Program-made: the position numbers and the translations under genes | Shown here: positions 56,633 through 64,000 of the stretch, piece by piece | Layout of the letters: every line of letters begins with the position of its first letter | Position numbering within the stretch: position 1 is the first letter of the stretch | The notes under the pieces: model-generated | The model's input: only the letters and a program-made list of their open reading frames with translations | Told to the model about the DNA's origin: nothing | Databases searched by the model: none | Assembly (NCBI RefSeq): GCF_023061285.1 | Contig: NZ_JAKGAM010000001.1 | Span: 701,661-765,660, forward strand | Direction: 5' to 3' | DNA length: 64,000 nt | DNA from: Chromohalobacter nigrandesensis | GTDB taxonomy: Bacteria > Pseudomonadota > Gammaproteobacteria > Pseudomonadales > Halomonadaceae

Positions 56633-57547
56633 CTAACCGTTCGTTTCTATCGAATGCTCATCGCAGCAATCCGCCACGGCTGCGTGCAAGGCCGCCGCTA
56701 GTGCCCGCGTGGCTGGCCCAGCACGATCTCGGTCGCGAAAGATAAGCTGCATCGACGCCTCACGACGCCCGCCTACCGCTAGGGGCAACGGTACAAGACT
56801 GCCCGTCCGCAGCGCCTCGCGAATACGTGTCGTCGGCATCCAGGCAAACCCCAATCCACGGCACAGCATATCCACCGACGTCACCAGATGGCTCAAGGTC
56901 CAGCGCTGCTCGGCCTTGAGCCACCCCGCATCCATCGACTGACGCAGCGCCGAATCGCGCACCACCAACTGACGATGCTGCTCCAGATCACGCAGGTCGA
57001 GTTCACGCCCCAGGTGCTGCAAGGGATGCGCCGGATGCGAAACGGCCAGAAACGCCACATTGACCAGCGGCTCGCCCAGAAACCCCTGGGCAGCGATACC
57101 GGAAACCACCAGGTCAGCGCGTCCATCGTAGAGCATCTCGACCCCCCCGTTGAGCACGGTCTCATGCAGTTGAACGCGAACGTGAGGATAATGCTGCGAC
57201 ACACTATCCAGCGCATATGCCAAGGCATCCGGCGGAAATAGCTGATCGACGGCGATCACCACCTCGGCTTCGAGCCCCTCGCCCAAGCGCTCGGCGACAT
57301 CTTCCAGTGCATCGGCGCTTTCCAGCAACTGCCGGGCACGGCGTAGCAACATGTCGCCCGCCTCGGTCAAGCGCACCTGGCGTCCCACTGGCTCCAGGAC
57401 CTGGACCCCCAGTTGCTCTTCGAGCTTGTGAACCGCGTGATTGAGCGTGGAAGGACTCTTGTGCACGGCGTCGGCGGCACGCGCGAATCCGCCGTGATCG
57501 ACCACGGCGGCGAGCATTCGCCATTGCGCTAACGTAACGTTGGCCAT
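56633..57547 (-). CDS. LysR-family regulator
   Basis: 304 residues. HTH near residues 18-45 (FARAADAVHKSPSTLNHAVH), then the LysR effector domain with VVIAVDQLFPPDALAYAL near 95 and LVVSGIAAQGFLG near 145. Divergent from the pirin gene with a 94-bp AT-rich spacer, so it probably controls pirin and itself; it could also read into yqjG. Ligand unknown. Confidence 0.88.
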   Translation of the reverse strand: MANVTLAQWRMLAAVVDHGGFARAADAVHKSPSTLNHAVHKLEEQLGVQVLEPVGRQVRLTEAGDMLLRRARQLLESADALEDVAERLGEGLEAEVVIAVDQLFPPDALAYALDSVSQHYPHVRVQLHETVLNGGVEMLYDGRADLVVSGIAAQGFLGEPLVNVAFLAVSHPAHPLQHLGRELDLRDLEQHRQLVVRDSALRQSMDAGWLKAEQRWTLSHLVTSVDMLCRGLGFAWMPTTRIREALRTGSLVPLPLAVGGRREASMQLIFRDRDRAGPATRALAAALHAAVADCCDEHSIETNG

Positions 57548-57641
57548 TCGATTCCCTCGAAGATAAAGAGCAAAAATATGCGATTAATTTTCGAAAAATA
57601 CGAACTAAAATACCAGTCATTGTCATCAAGAGGATTCACCA

Positions 57642-58490
57642 ATGACACAGGCAACGCAGACTCACCGCCAGATCAAGCACATTCGCTCCAGCCACCCCAG
57701 CCAGGACGGCGATGGCGTCAAGATCAAGCGCCTCCACGACTTCGAGGGCGGGCTCGACCCCTTCCTGATGCTCGACGAGTTGGGGTCCGATCGGCCCGAT
57801 GACTATATCGGCGGCTTTCCACCACACCCACACCGAGGCATGCAGACGCTCACCTATGTCATTCACGGCGGGCTAACGCACGAAGACCACCTCGGACACA
57901 GCAGCACCATTCATGCCGGCGATGCGCAATGGATGCACACCGGGCGCGGCATGATCCACTCCGAAATGCCGTTGACCGACAGCCAAGGGCTCCACGCCTT
58001 TCAGTTGTGGATCAACCTGCCGGCGAGCGACAAGCTAAGCACGGCCACTTACCGCGATGTACGCGCGCAAGAGATGCCACGCCTCGAAGGCCAAGGCGGC
58101 CACTTGATCGCTCTCGGCGGTCGCTGGCAAAACGCCACGGCCAGCATCGACGGCCCCCTCGATGCCTTGGCCGGCAATGCCGGCGTCGCCGATGTACGCC
58201 TTGACTCGGGCACCTTGTCGCTGACGCAGCTTGGGGATGAGACCGTGCTGGTATATGCCTATCTGGGTACGATAAAGGTTGGCAATCAAGCGGTAACGGC
58301 TGGTCATCTCGCAGTGCTCGAGGCTGGCGATGCACTAACCCTGGAAGCGGACGGCGAGGCTGGCGCTCTGCTCTTGCGAGGTACACCGCATCGCGAACCG
58401 ATCGCTCATTACGGGCCTTTCGTGATGAATTCACGCAGCGAGTTGGAGGCCGCCATGCAGGCCTATAGAGACGGCAGCTTGACCGACTGA
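57642..58490 (+). CDS. Pirin family protein (cupin, quercetinase-like)
   Basis: 282 residues. The pirin metal site is intact: FPPHPHRGMQTLTYVIHG near residue 60 (H, H), then HEDHLGHSSTI and HTGRGMIHSEMP (H and E). AFQLWINLP and the C-terminal cupin barrel follow. Bacterial pirins bind Fe and may oxidise quercetin or act as regulators. Divergent from LysR. The spacer (57548-57641) contains TTTTCGAAAA near 57588, a candidate LysR-site core. Confidence 0.9.
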   Translation: MTQATQTHRQIKHIRSSHPSQDGDGVKIKRLHDFEGGLDPFLMLDELGSDRPDDYIGGFPPHPHRGMQTLTYVIHGGLTHEDHLGHSSTIHAGDAQWMHTGRGMIHSEMPLTDSQGLHAFQLWINLPASDKLSTATYRDVRAQEMPRLEGQGGHLIALGGRWQNATASIDGPLDALAGNAGVADVRLDSGTLSLTQLGDETVLVYAYLGTIKVGNQAVTAGHLAVLEAGDALTLEADGEAGALLLRGTPHREPIAHYGPFVMNSRSELEAAMQAYRDGSLTD

Positions 58491-58544
58491 GATTGTACAT
58501 CGCGTGGCGCCGGTAAAGGATTACCCACATAGCCGCGTATACAT

Positions 58545-58569
58545 GGCAAGCCGCTAATACCGGCTTGCC
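58545..58569. terminator. Hairpin after the pirin gene
   Basis: Perfect 9-bp stem GGCAAGCCG / CGGCTTGCC with a 7-nt loop, 54 bp after the pirin stop; no T-run. Three GTATAC-centred motifs are scattered nearby (58538, 58590, 58665). Confidence 0.5.
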
Positions 58570-58683
58570 GTTGCTGCGTACATGACCTGTATACATGAAC
58601 AGGATAGGCATTTCATTTAGCATAGGTTATCGTTTCAATGCCTTTTATCTATTTAACGTTCACGTATACGGCTTCTATTCATA

Positions 58684-60348
58684 ATGTTGCGGATTCTTTA
58701 TTCGCTGCCCCGCACTCATAAGTTAATTTTGTTACCGGTCGCCACCATGGTGACTGTGCTGGGCGCGCACAAAATCGTTACTGTCATCGACGACACTGGT
58801 GGCAACTCAGCCACCCACCAGATCACTCAAGACGTCGGCGATTCTAATTCATCGTCGCCCTCACTTGCGGGCAATGCCCTCGACACCCTGGAGACTGTGA
58901 CCACTCGCGATATTCCGCTGAGTGAGCTCAAGGCCCAGGAAATCGTCGATGTCGACTTCATCGACAAGGCGCACGCGGCAGACAATACCGTGTCTGATGC
59001 GCCGGCGTTCGATTCCCAGTCCTCCTCCCATCCTTATCTTGCCGCCGAGGCACTCCACACGGCCATGCAGTTGCCAGGATTGCTCTCCGAAGACGAGCTC
59101 GAAGATGACTCCTTAGGCGGGACATCTTACGAAGACTTTTCCATCGATCCGACGGAATTGCATGACGAGAATGGCTCCCCCGATCTTGATCGCGAGATCG
59201 CCACTCAGCAGGAATTCGTGCCGGAATGGGAAACTTATACGGTACAAAAAGGCGACACCTTCGCCGTGACGGCGGAGCGCACGCTGGGACTGGGATACAG
59301 CGATGTCATGCACATTCTGGATAGCGTTCCCGACAAGAACGCCCTGACACGCTGGCGTGTCGGTCGCTCATTCGATTACAAGCTCAACCAGGAAGGCGAC
59401 CTGCTGGCGCTGCGCGTCATGAAGAATGCACGTGAAGGCTATGTCATCGAACGCGATTCCCCCCAAGACGATTTCGACGTTTCCGATGTCATCAAGGCCA
59501 CCGAACCGTCTCAACGTCTCTTTGCCGGCACGGTCAACGGCAGCTTTACCTTGTCGGCGGAGTCCACGGGGCTTTCCCATTCCGAAGTCGCTCAACTGAC
59601 AAGTCTGCTCTCGAAAAAACTGGATTTCCGCCGCAATACGCGTGCCGGCGATCATTTTCAGGTTCTCGTCGAATCCGACATGCTGGAAGGCGAAAGCGTC
59701 GATTCACGCATTCTCGCCGCCCAGTATCAAGGCGAACGCATGGACTTGACCGTGGTACGTAATAACGCTGACGATCAATTTTATACCCCCGATGGTCAGA
59801 GCCTCGATCCGGCCTTCAATCGCTATCCGTTCGAAGGGCATTATCGCATCAGCTCACCGTTCAACCTGCGGCGCAAGCATCCGATCACCGGGCGTATCAG
59901 CCCGCACCGGGGGACGGACTTCGCCATGCGTACCGGGACCCCCGTCGACTCGCCAGCGGCCGGACGCGTCGTGAAATCCGCCTATCAGGCCAACGGCGCC
60001 GGCAATTATCTGGTCATCCGTCACAACAACGGCTACAAGACGCGCTACATGCATCTCTCCAAGCGCCTTGTCTCCGAAGGCGACCGTGTCGAGATGGGCC
60101 AGGAAATTGCCTTGTCCGGCAACACCGGGGGCAGCACAGGTCCACACCTGCATTACGAAGTCATGGTCAACGACCGCTCAGTCGACGCCATGCGCGTCAA
60201 GCTGCCCGAGAACAAAAGCCTGGAAGGCAAAAAGCTGGCCGCGTTCAAGGAAGAATCCAAGCCGTTGCTCGCCAAGCTGGAAAGCGACAACGATACGCCG
60301 ACCATTGCTAGCGTGCATCTCGACGAGAAATCGGGCGACGAAGGCTAG
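58684..60348 (+). CDS. mepM: M23 peptidoglycan DD-endopeptidase (MepM-like)
   Basis: 554 residues. One N-terminal membrane anchor (LILLPVATMVTVLGA), then an acidic, low-complexity linker of ~150 residues typical of halophile envelope proteins. An OapA/LysM-like segment follows (ETYTVQKGDTFAVTAERTLG near 190). The lysostaphin-type domain has H and D in HRGTDFAMRTG near residue 411 and H-x-H in GPHLHYEVM near 482. It cleaves cross-links for wall expansion at the periplasmic face. The long acidic linker is the only unusual part. Confidence 0.9.
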   Translation: MLRILYSLPRTHKLILLPVATMVTVLGAHKIVTVIDDTGGNSATHQITQDVGDSNSSSPSLAGNALDTLETVTTRDIPLSELKAQEIVDVDFIDKAHAADNTVSDAPAFDSQSSSHPYLAAEALHTAMQLPGLLSEDELEDDSLGGTSYEDFSIDPTELHDENGSPDLDREIATQQEFVPEWETYTVQKGDTFAVTAERTLGLGYSDVMHILDSVPDKNALTRWRVGRSFDYKLNQEGDLLALRVMKNAREGYVIERDSPQDDFDVSDVIKATEPSQRLFAGTVNGSFTLSAESTGLSHSEVAQLTSLLSKKLDFRRNTRAGDHFQVLVESDMLEGESVDSRILAAQYQGERMDLTVVRNNADDQFYTPDGQSLDPAFNRYPFEGHYRISSPFNLRRKHPITGRISPHRGTDFAMRTGTPVDSPAAGRVVKSAYQANGAGNYLVIRHNNGYKTRYMHLSKRLVSEGDRVEMGQEIALSGNTGGSTGPHLHYEVMVNDRSVDAMRVKLPENKSLEGKKLAAFKEESKPLLAKLESDNDTPTIASVHLDEKSGDEG

Positions 60349-60372
60349 AGAGTTTCTGGCCTATGCTCCCGG

Positions 60373-60405
60373 CAAATCGCCTCACCATTCCGGTGGGGCG
60401 ATTTG
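60373..60405. terminator. Bidirectional terminator between mepM and nasS
   Basis: 14-bp stem CAAATCGCCTCACC / GGTGGGGCGATTTG (one G-T pair), ATTCC loop, between converging genes 13-25 bp from their stops. Confidence 0.75.
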
Positions 60406-60418
60406 CATTGCGCCCTTC

Positions 60419-61642
60419 TCAGCCTCGATCTTGACCTGAAAAAAGCTCGCCATCCAGCAGTCGATCGCTGCCCATGGCGATGGCGCCACGACTCCCTTCC
60501 AGAGACCATTCGGCCATATGCTCGCCTTCGCTTTTGACATCGACGAGCGGATAATTGATGCCAAGATCATCGGCCGCTTCGCGGAAAAGGTCCGGCCGCA
60601 CACAACGCACCAGGCAGTCCTCGAGCGCTGGCGCGGCGACCTCCAAGTGCTGCCAACGGCGCATCTGTTCGGCATACCAACGTAGATGAGACCGCCAAGG
60701 GAAGTTCGCGGCATGACGATGGAACACACTCATGCCATGGGGCGCCGGCGTCCCTTCCGCTGTCATGCTTTCCTCCACTACGGTGGGTGGCACGTCCAGG
60801 TAGCCCTTTTCGCACATCAAGCGTGCCGCCTCGATGCGCTGCGCCGGGGCATCCAGCCAGGCACAGGCTTCGAGCAGCGCCCGTAATACCGCGCGGTGCG
60901 TCATCGGGTAAGCCTCGGCCCATGCCTCGCGCACCGCGAAGACTTTTTCCTGCCCATGCTGCCAAATGGCATGACTACCGATCAGCACGCGACCGCTTTC
61001 ACGACGAGCCGCGAGCGTATTCCAGGGTTCGCCGACACAATAGCCATCCAGCCAACCGGCCTCGAGTTGCTCCGCCACCAAGGGCGGGGGCACCACGCGC
61101 AATTCAAGATCACGATCAGGGTCGACGCCGCCTTCCGCCAGCCAATAGCGCAACTGATAGTGGTGCGAAGAAAAGGGGTACACGCTAGCGAAACGCAACG
61201 CCGGCTCGCCAGCGGCTCGCCGTTGGCGCACTACTGCCGCCAGTGCGCGGGCGGAAATCGGTGCCTGCAACATGGCCTCGGGATCGGCTGCCTGCATGCT
61301 GGCATACAAGGCATTGGACACGGTAATGGCATTACCGCCGAGGTTCAGCGTCAACGCCGAAAGCACCGGTGTAGGGCGTCCATCAAGTCCCAATGTCGAG
61401 GCCAGCGGCATCAAGGGCAGCATCTGTGCACCATCGAGGAGCCCAAGCTGCATGCCATCGCGCAAGCCGGCCCATGACGACTCGACTTGCAGCGTCACCT
61501 CCAGTCCATGCGCCGCGAAGAAGCCACGTTCTCGCGCCACCACCAGTGGCGCGGCATCGTTGAGCGGCAACATGCCCAAAGTCAGCGTATCGCGCTCGGG
61601 CAAGGGCCACTCGCATCGAGGGGGTTGGGACTCGTTCATCAT
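60419..61642 (-). CDS. nasS: Nitrate/nitrite sensor NasS (NrtA-like, cytoplasmic)
   Basis: 407 residues. It matches the CmpA/NrtA substrate-binding fold (LTLGMLPLNDAAPLVVARER near residue 20, GGNAITVSNALYASM near 100, YCVGEPWNTLAARRE near 201). However, it has no signal peptide or lipobox: the N-terminus is polar. That, with an ANTAR partner gene 6 bp upstream, identifies NasS, which holds NasT inactive until nitrate binds. AGGAG supports ATG 61642. Not an ABC-transporter component: no permease or ATPase is nearby. Confidence 0.88.
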   Translation of the reverse strand: MMNESQPPRCEWPLPERDTLTLGMLPLNDAAPLVVARERGFFAAHGLEVTLQVESSWAGLRDGMQLGLLDGAQMLPLMPLASTLGLDGRPTPVLSALTLNLGGNAITVSNALYASMQAADPEAMLQAPISARALAAVVRQRRAAGEPALRFASVYPFSSHHYQLRYWLAEGGVDPDRDLELRVVPPPLVAEQLEAGWLDGYCVGEPWNTLAARRESGRVLIGSHAIWQHGQEKVFAVREAWAEAYPMTHRAVLRALLEACAWLDAPAQRIEAARLMCEKGYLDVPPTVVEESMTAEGTPAPHGMSVFHRHAANFPWRSHLRWYAEQMRRWQHLEVAAPALEDCLVRCVRPDLFREAADDLGINYPLVDVKSEGEHMAEWSLEGSRGAIAMGSDRLLDGELFSGQDRG

Positions 61643-61648
61643 TGTCTC

Positions 61649-62227
61649 CTAAGACTCGAAATCGTCGCTGGCCAGGACGGCCTGAGCCACCTCGTGAATG
61701 GTCAAGCGACGATTCATGGCGTGCTTGCGTAGCCACTGATAGGCGGCGTCTTCGCTGAACGCGTGCGTTTCCATCAATTGGCTCTTGGCGCGTTCAATGG
61801 TGCGCCGCTGCGACAGCGTGGTCTGGGTCTTGGTCAATTCGCCCTTGAGGGCGCGATGCGCTTCGAAGCTGGAAATCGCTACATTGACCATCGAACGCAC
61901 CAGCGCCGGCTGTACGTCCTCGACCACGTAGGCGCTTACACCTGCACTCGTCGCTTCGCGTGTTAAATCCGGCGTTTCTTCCTCGGCGAGCATAATCATC
62001 GGCTTGGGAAAGCGGCGCCCCAACTGGCCCATGTGTTCCAAGGTGTCGCGGCTGGGTAGCGCCGCATCGATGATCACCGCATCAGGCTTGACGCGCGTCA
62101 TGATGGCGTAGAGATCGTCATGCTCGTTGGCACGGGTCACCACGTCGAATCCCGCCTCATGCAGTGCTTGCTCCAACGCCCGCGAGCGTTCAGGACGAGC
62201 ATCCACGATCAGCACCTTCACGGTCAT
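61649..62227 (-). CDS. nasT: ANTAR-domain antiterminator NasT
   Basis: 192 residues from ATG 62227, with AGGAGAGG upstream; the longer frame is leader DNA. Receiver-like N-terminal domain (VLIVDARPERSRALEQAL; IIDAALPSRDTLEHM with Asp near 54), then the ANTAR helices AKSQLMETHAFSEDAAYQWL and LTIHEVAQAVL. ANTAR proteins bind paired hairpins in leader RNA to prevent termination of nitrate-assimilation operons. Co-transcribed with nasS and headed by a sigma-54-type promoter 36-51 bp before its start. Confidence 0.92.
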   Translation of the reverse strand: MTVKVLIVDARPERSRALEQALHEAGFDVVTRANEHDDLYAIMTRVKPDAVIIDAALPSRDTLEHMGQLGRRFPKPMIMLAEEETPDLTREATSAGVSAYVVEDVQPALVRSMVNVAISSFEAHRALKGELTKTQTTLSQRRTIERAKSQLMETHAFSEDAAYQWLRKHAMNRRLTIHEVAQAVLASDDFES

Positions 62228-62262
62228 GCACTTTCCTCTCCTGGGTGCTTGTCGACTTTCAA

Positions 62263-62278
62263 TGCAGGTTACATGCCA
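62263..62278 (-). promoter_or_regulatory. Sigma-54 promoter of nasT-nasS
   Basis: On the minus strand TGGCATGTAACCTGCA, with GG and GC exactly at -24/-12 spacing. The predicted start lies ~25 nt before the nasT ATG. Confidence 0.7.
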
Positions 62279-62314
62279 GGTAATGCGCTGCGGCAGCCCA
62301 TGCAACACGGGTTC

Positions 62315-62386
62315 TGCACATCGGCGGTGCGCCATTGATGCATTACAACGGTGCAATAGCGCCTCAGTCTGCACCAAAAGCATGCC
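62315..62386. promoter_or_regulatory. NtrC-type enhancer cluster
   Basis: Three 17-bp sites of the form TGCAC-N7-GTGCA: TGCACATCGGCGGTGCG (62315-62331), TGCATTACAACGGTGCA (62339-62355) and a partial TGCACCAAAAGCATGCC (62370-62386). They lie between, and at typical enhancer distance from, both divergent sigma-54 promoters. Confidence 0.7.
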
Positions 62387-62439
62387 AATGAGTCGTCTTG
62401 GACCGATAAGCCGGGGCATTCATCATCGCTCTATTCCAT

Positions 62440-62455
62440 TGGCATGCCTCTTGCT
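62440..62455 (+). promoter_or_regulatory. Sigma-54 promoter of the nitrate transporter gene
   Basis: TGGCATGCCTCTTGCT matches TGGCACG-N4-TTGCW with correct GG/GC spacing. The predicted start is near 62466, giving a ~126-nt leader. Confidence 0.75.
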
Positions 62456-62591
62456 TTCTGTAGGGCAGCCAGACGTGGACCAGGCTCGCCAAGTGAGTAC
62501 GAGTGCGTCGAACCCCAGGACCCGGCCCTTCATGACGAAGGTCGCCGACGTCACGTTCGATCGTCGCTACTCCAACGCTAGAGGATGAGCC

Positions 62592-63947
62592 ATGGAAATC
62601 CGCAACAAAGCCAACAAGATACGGCTTTTCAGCCTCAAGACACCGCAGATGCGTGTCTTCCACATGTCGTGGTTCGCGTTCCACGTCTGCTTTTTCGGCT
62701 GGTTCGGCATCGCCCCCTTGATGGCCGTGGTGCGTGAAGACCTCGACCTGAGCAAAACCCAGATCGGCAACACCATCATCGCCTCGGTGGCCATTACCGT
62801 CCTGGTACGCCTGGTGATCGGGCTTCTCTGCGACAGGATCGGCCCTCGCAAGGCTTATACCTGGCTGTTGTGCCTCGGTTCCCTACCGGTGATGCTGATC
62901 GGCCTCGCCAACAACTTCGAAACCTTCCTGCTGGCGCGGCTGGCCATCGGTGCGATCGGCGCCTCCTTCGTCATCACCCAGTATCATTCCTCGATCATGT
63001 TCGCGCCCAACGTGGTCGGCACCGCCAACGCCACGACCGCCGGCTGGGGCAACCTGGGCGGCGGTACCACGCAGATCCTCATGCCCTTGGTCTTCGCCGG
63101 CATCATGATGCTCGGCGTCAACGAGGCGCTCGGCTGGCGTCTGGCCATGGTCGTGCCCGGCATCGTGCTATTCGCGACCGGCATCGCCTATTATTTCTTC
63201 ACGCAAGATGCACCGAACGGCAACTTCGATGCGCTGCGGGCGCGCGGAGAACTTCCCTATGCCGAGAAAGAGCACGGCATGGTCCAAAGCTTCGGCGCCG
63301 CCATGAAGGATGTGCGTGTCTGGGCACTGTTCATCGTCTATGCGGCATGCTTCGGTGTCGAACTGACCATCAACAACATCGCGGCCATTTATTTCTTCGA
63401 CAACTTCGAACTCGACCTGGCCACCGCCGGGCTCATCGCCGGGCTATTCGGACTGATGAACCTGTTCGCCCGCACTCTCGGCGGTATCTTTTCCGATCTC
63501 TTCGCCCGCCACGGTGGACTCAAGGGCCGCGTGCGTTGGCTGTTCATCGCCATGCTCTGTGAAGGTATCGCCCTGATGGGCTTCGCCCAGATGCAGACGC
63601 TGGCGCTCGCCATCGGCATCATGCTGGTCTTCAGCCTTTTCACTCAAATGGCCGAAGGTGCCACCTTCGGGGTCGTCCCCTTCATCAACAAGAAAGCCCT
63701 CGGCGCTGTCGCCGGCATTGTCGGCGCAGGCGGCAACGCCGGTGCCGTGGCAGCCGGTTTCCTGTTTCGCAGCGAATCGCTTTCCTATCAGCAAGGTCTC
63801 TTCTTCCTTGGCGTCGCGGTGATGCTCGCCTCCTTCTGTACCCTACTCGTCCGCTTCTCGCCGCAGGTGCTCGCCGAAGAAGACGCCGCCTATCGCGACG
63901 CCGCAGCAGGCACCGAAACACCCGTCGATGCCATTGCCGCGCGTTAA
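62592..63947 (+). CDS. nasA: Nitrate/nitrite MFS transporter (NNP family, NasA/NarK)
   Basis: 451 residues with GAGGA before ATG 62592. About 12 spans. Nitrate signature GWGNLGGGTTQILMPLV near residue 153 and a second GIVGAGGNAGAVAAGFLFR near 377 are the NNP nitrate motifs; the early RLVIGLLCDRIGPRKAY is the MFS loop. Imports nitrate for assimilation, judged by sigma-54/NtrC control and the divergent nasTS. The predicted terminator directly follows the gene, so reductase genes are not in this transcript within the window. Confidence 0.93.
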   Translation: MEIRNKANKIRLFSLKTPQMRVFHMSWFAFHVCFFGWFGIAPLMAVVREDLDLSKTQIGNTIIASVAITVLVRLVIGLLCDRIGPRKAYTWLLCLGSLPVMLIGLANNFETFLLARLAIGAIGASFVITQYHSSIMFAPNVVGTANATTAGWGNLGGGTTQILMPLVFAGIMMLGVNEALGWRLAMVVPGIVLFATGIAYYFFTQDAPNGNFDALRARGELPYAEKEHGMVQSFGAAMKDVRVWALFIVYAACFGVELTINNIAAIYFFDNFELDLATAGLIAGLFGLMNLFARTLGGIFSDLFARHGGLKGRVRWLFIAMLCEGIALMGFAQMQTLALAIGIMLVFSLFTQMAEGATFGVVPFINKKALGAVAGIVGAGGNAGAVAAGFLFRSESLSYQQGLFFLGVAVMLASFCTLLVRFSPQVLAEEDAAYRDAAAGTETPVDAIAAR

Positions 63948-63974
63948 TCCGTATCTTCTTATTGACCCACGAAA

Positions 63975-64000
63975 AAGCCACCGCCTTTGGGCGGTGGCTT
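63975..64000 (+). terminator. Terminator after the nitrate transporter gene
   Basis: Perfect 11-bp stem AAGCCACCGCC / GGCGGTGGCTT with loop TTTG, 27 bp after the stop; the window ends in its closing T-run. Confidence 0.85.

Noticed and set aside
60419..61642. Nitrate ABC transporter substrate-binding protein
   Set aside because: There is no signal peptide and no ABC partners, but it is adjacent to nasT; NasS is the better reading.
62466..62591. An ANTAR-target terminator/antiterminator in the leader of the nitrate transporter
   Set aside because: Only weak hairpins without a U-tract are visible in the ~126-nt leader; the NasT target is more likely ahead of a nas reductase operon outside the window.

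Overview
The window looks like a chromosomal segment of a GC-rich gammaproteobacterium, most likely a halophile of the Halomonadaceae (Halomonas/Chromohalobacter type). This is inferred from the high coding GC, the acidic proteins, and the gammaproteobacterial recCBD, bioFHCDA and NtrC/sigma-54-type nas organisation. I could not run a database search, so the genus is a judgement. Coding density is high and many genes are coupled by ATGA overlaps.

Layout. (1) 1-5.3 kb: the end of a pterin-synthase-like gene, then a glycosyltransferase, a methyltransferase and a flippase-like membrane protein in tight overlap. These are followed by a stand-alone RibD-type reductase and a divergent GTP cyclohydrolase II with a degenerate RibB-like front domain. 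Two copies of a ~143-bp terminal-inverted-repeat element flank the reductase/cyclohydrolase pair. (2) 5.4-15.6 kb: a four-gene minus-strand operon recC-recB-recD-creatininase family, every junction an ATGA overlap. (3) 15.6-22.5 kb: a biotin operon with a BirA-type operator and an apparent bioB deletion scar ahead of bioF-bioH-bioC-bioD-bioA, then an amidoligase/class I glutaminase pair. (4) 22.5-34.7 kb: MHS-family transporter, OsmC, DUF1415, aldo/keto reductase, PaiB, GNAT, MocR regulator, endonuclease V and sbcDC. (5) 34.7-37.5 kb: an accessory patch with a MntA/HepT toxin-antitoxin pair between 33-bp direct repeats, a small membrane protein, a truncated SWIM-domain gene and HigBA. (6) 37.5-44.6 kb: wrbA, argE, and an amino-alcohol module (AraC regulator, APH-like kinase, class III aminotransferase-fold enzyme, ethanolamine-type permease). 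(7) 44.8-52.9 kb: a pentonate (Weimberg-type) module with a GntR regulator, two IlvD/Edd-family dehydratases, a XylX-like FAH-family dehydratase and an aldehyde dehydrogenase. (8) 52.9-60.4 kb: DEAD-box helicase, YaiI, glutathionyl-hydroquinone reductase, LysR/pirin divergent pair, M23 endopeptidase. (9) 60.4-64 kb: nasT-nasS divergent from a nitrate/nitrite MFS transporter.

The best supported non-obvious signals are regulatory. Near-identical ATGTTSAACAT operators occur at the GntR gene, at the first dehydratase and (twice) at xylX, defining a local pentonate regulon. Divergent sigma-54 promoters of nasTS and the nitrate transporter flank a cluster of NtrC-like enhancer sites. A BirA-type operator with exactly 14-bp spacing sits on the bio promoter. 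Structurally, the bioB scar, the TIR element pair and the repeat-bounded MntA/HepT cassette are the main signs of genome rearrangement. No RNA genes, CRISPR arrays, insertion sequences or prophage genes were seen.
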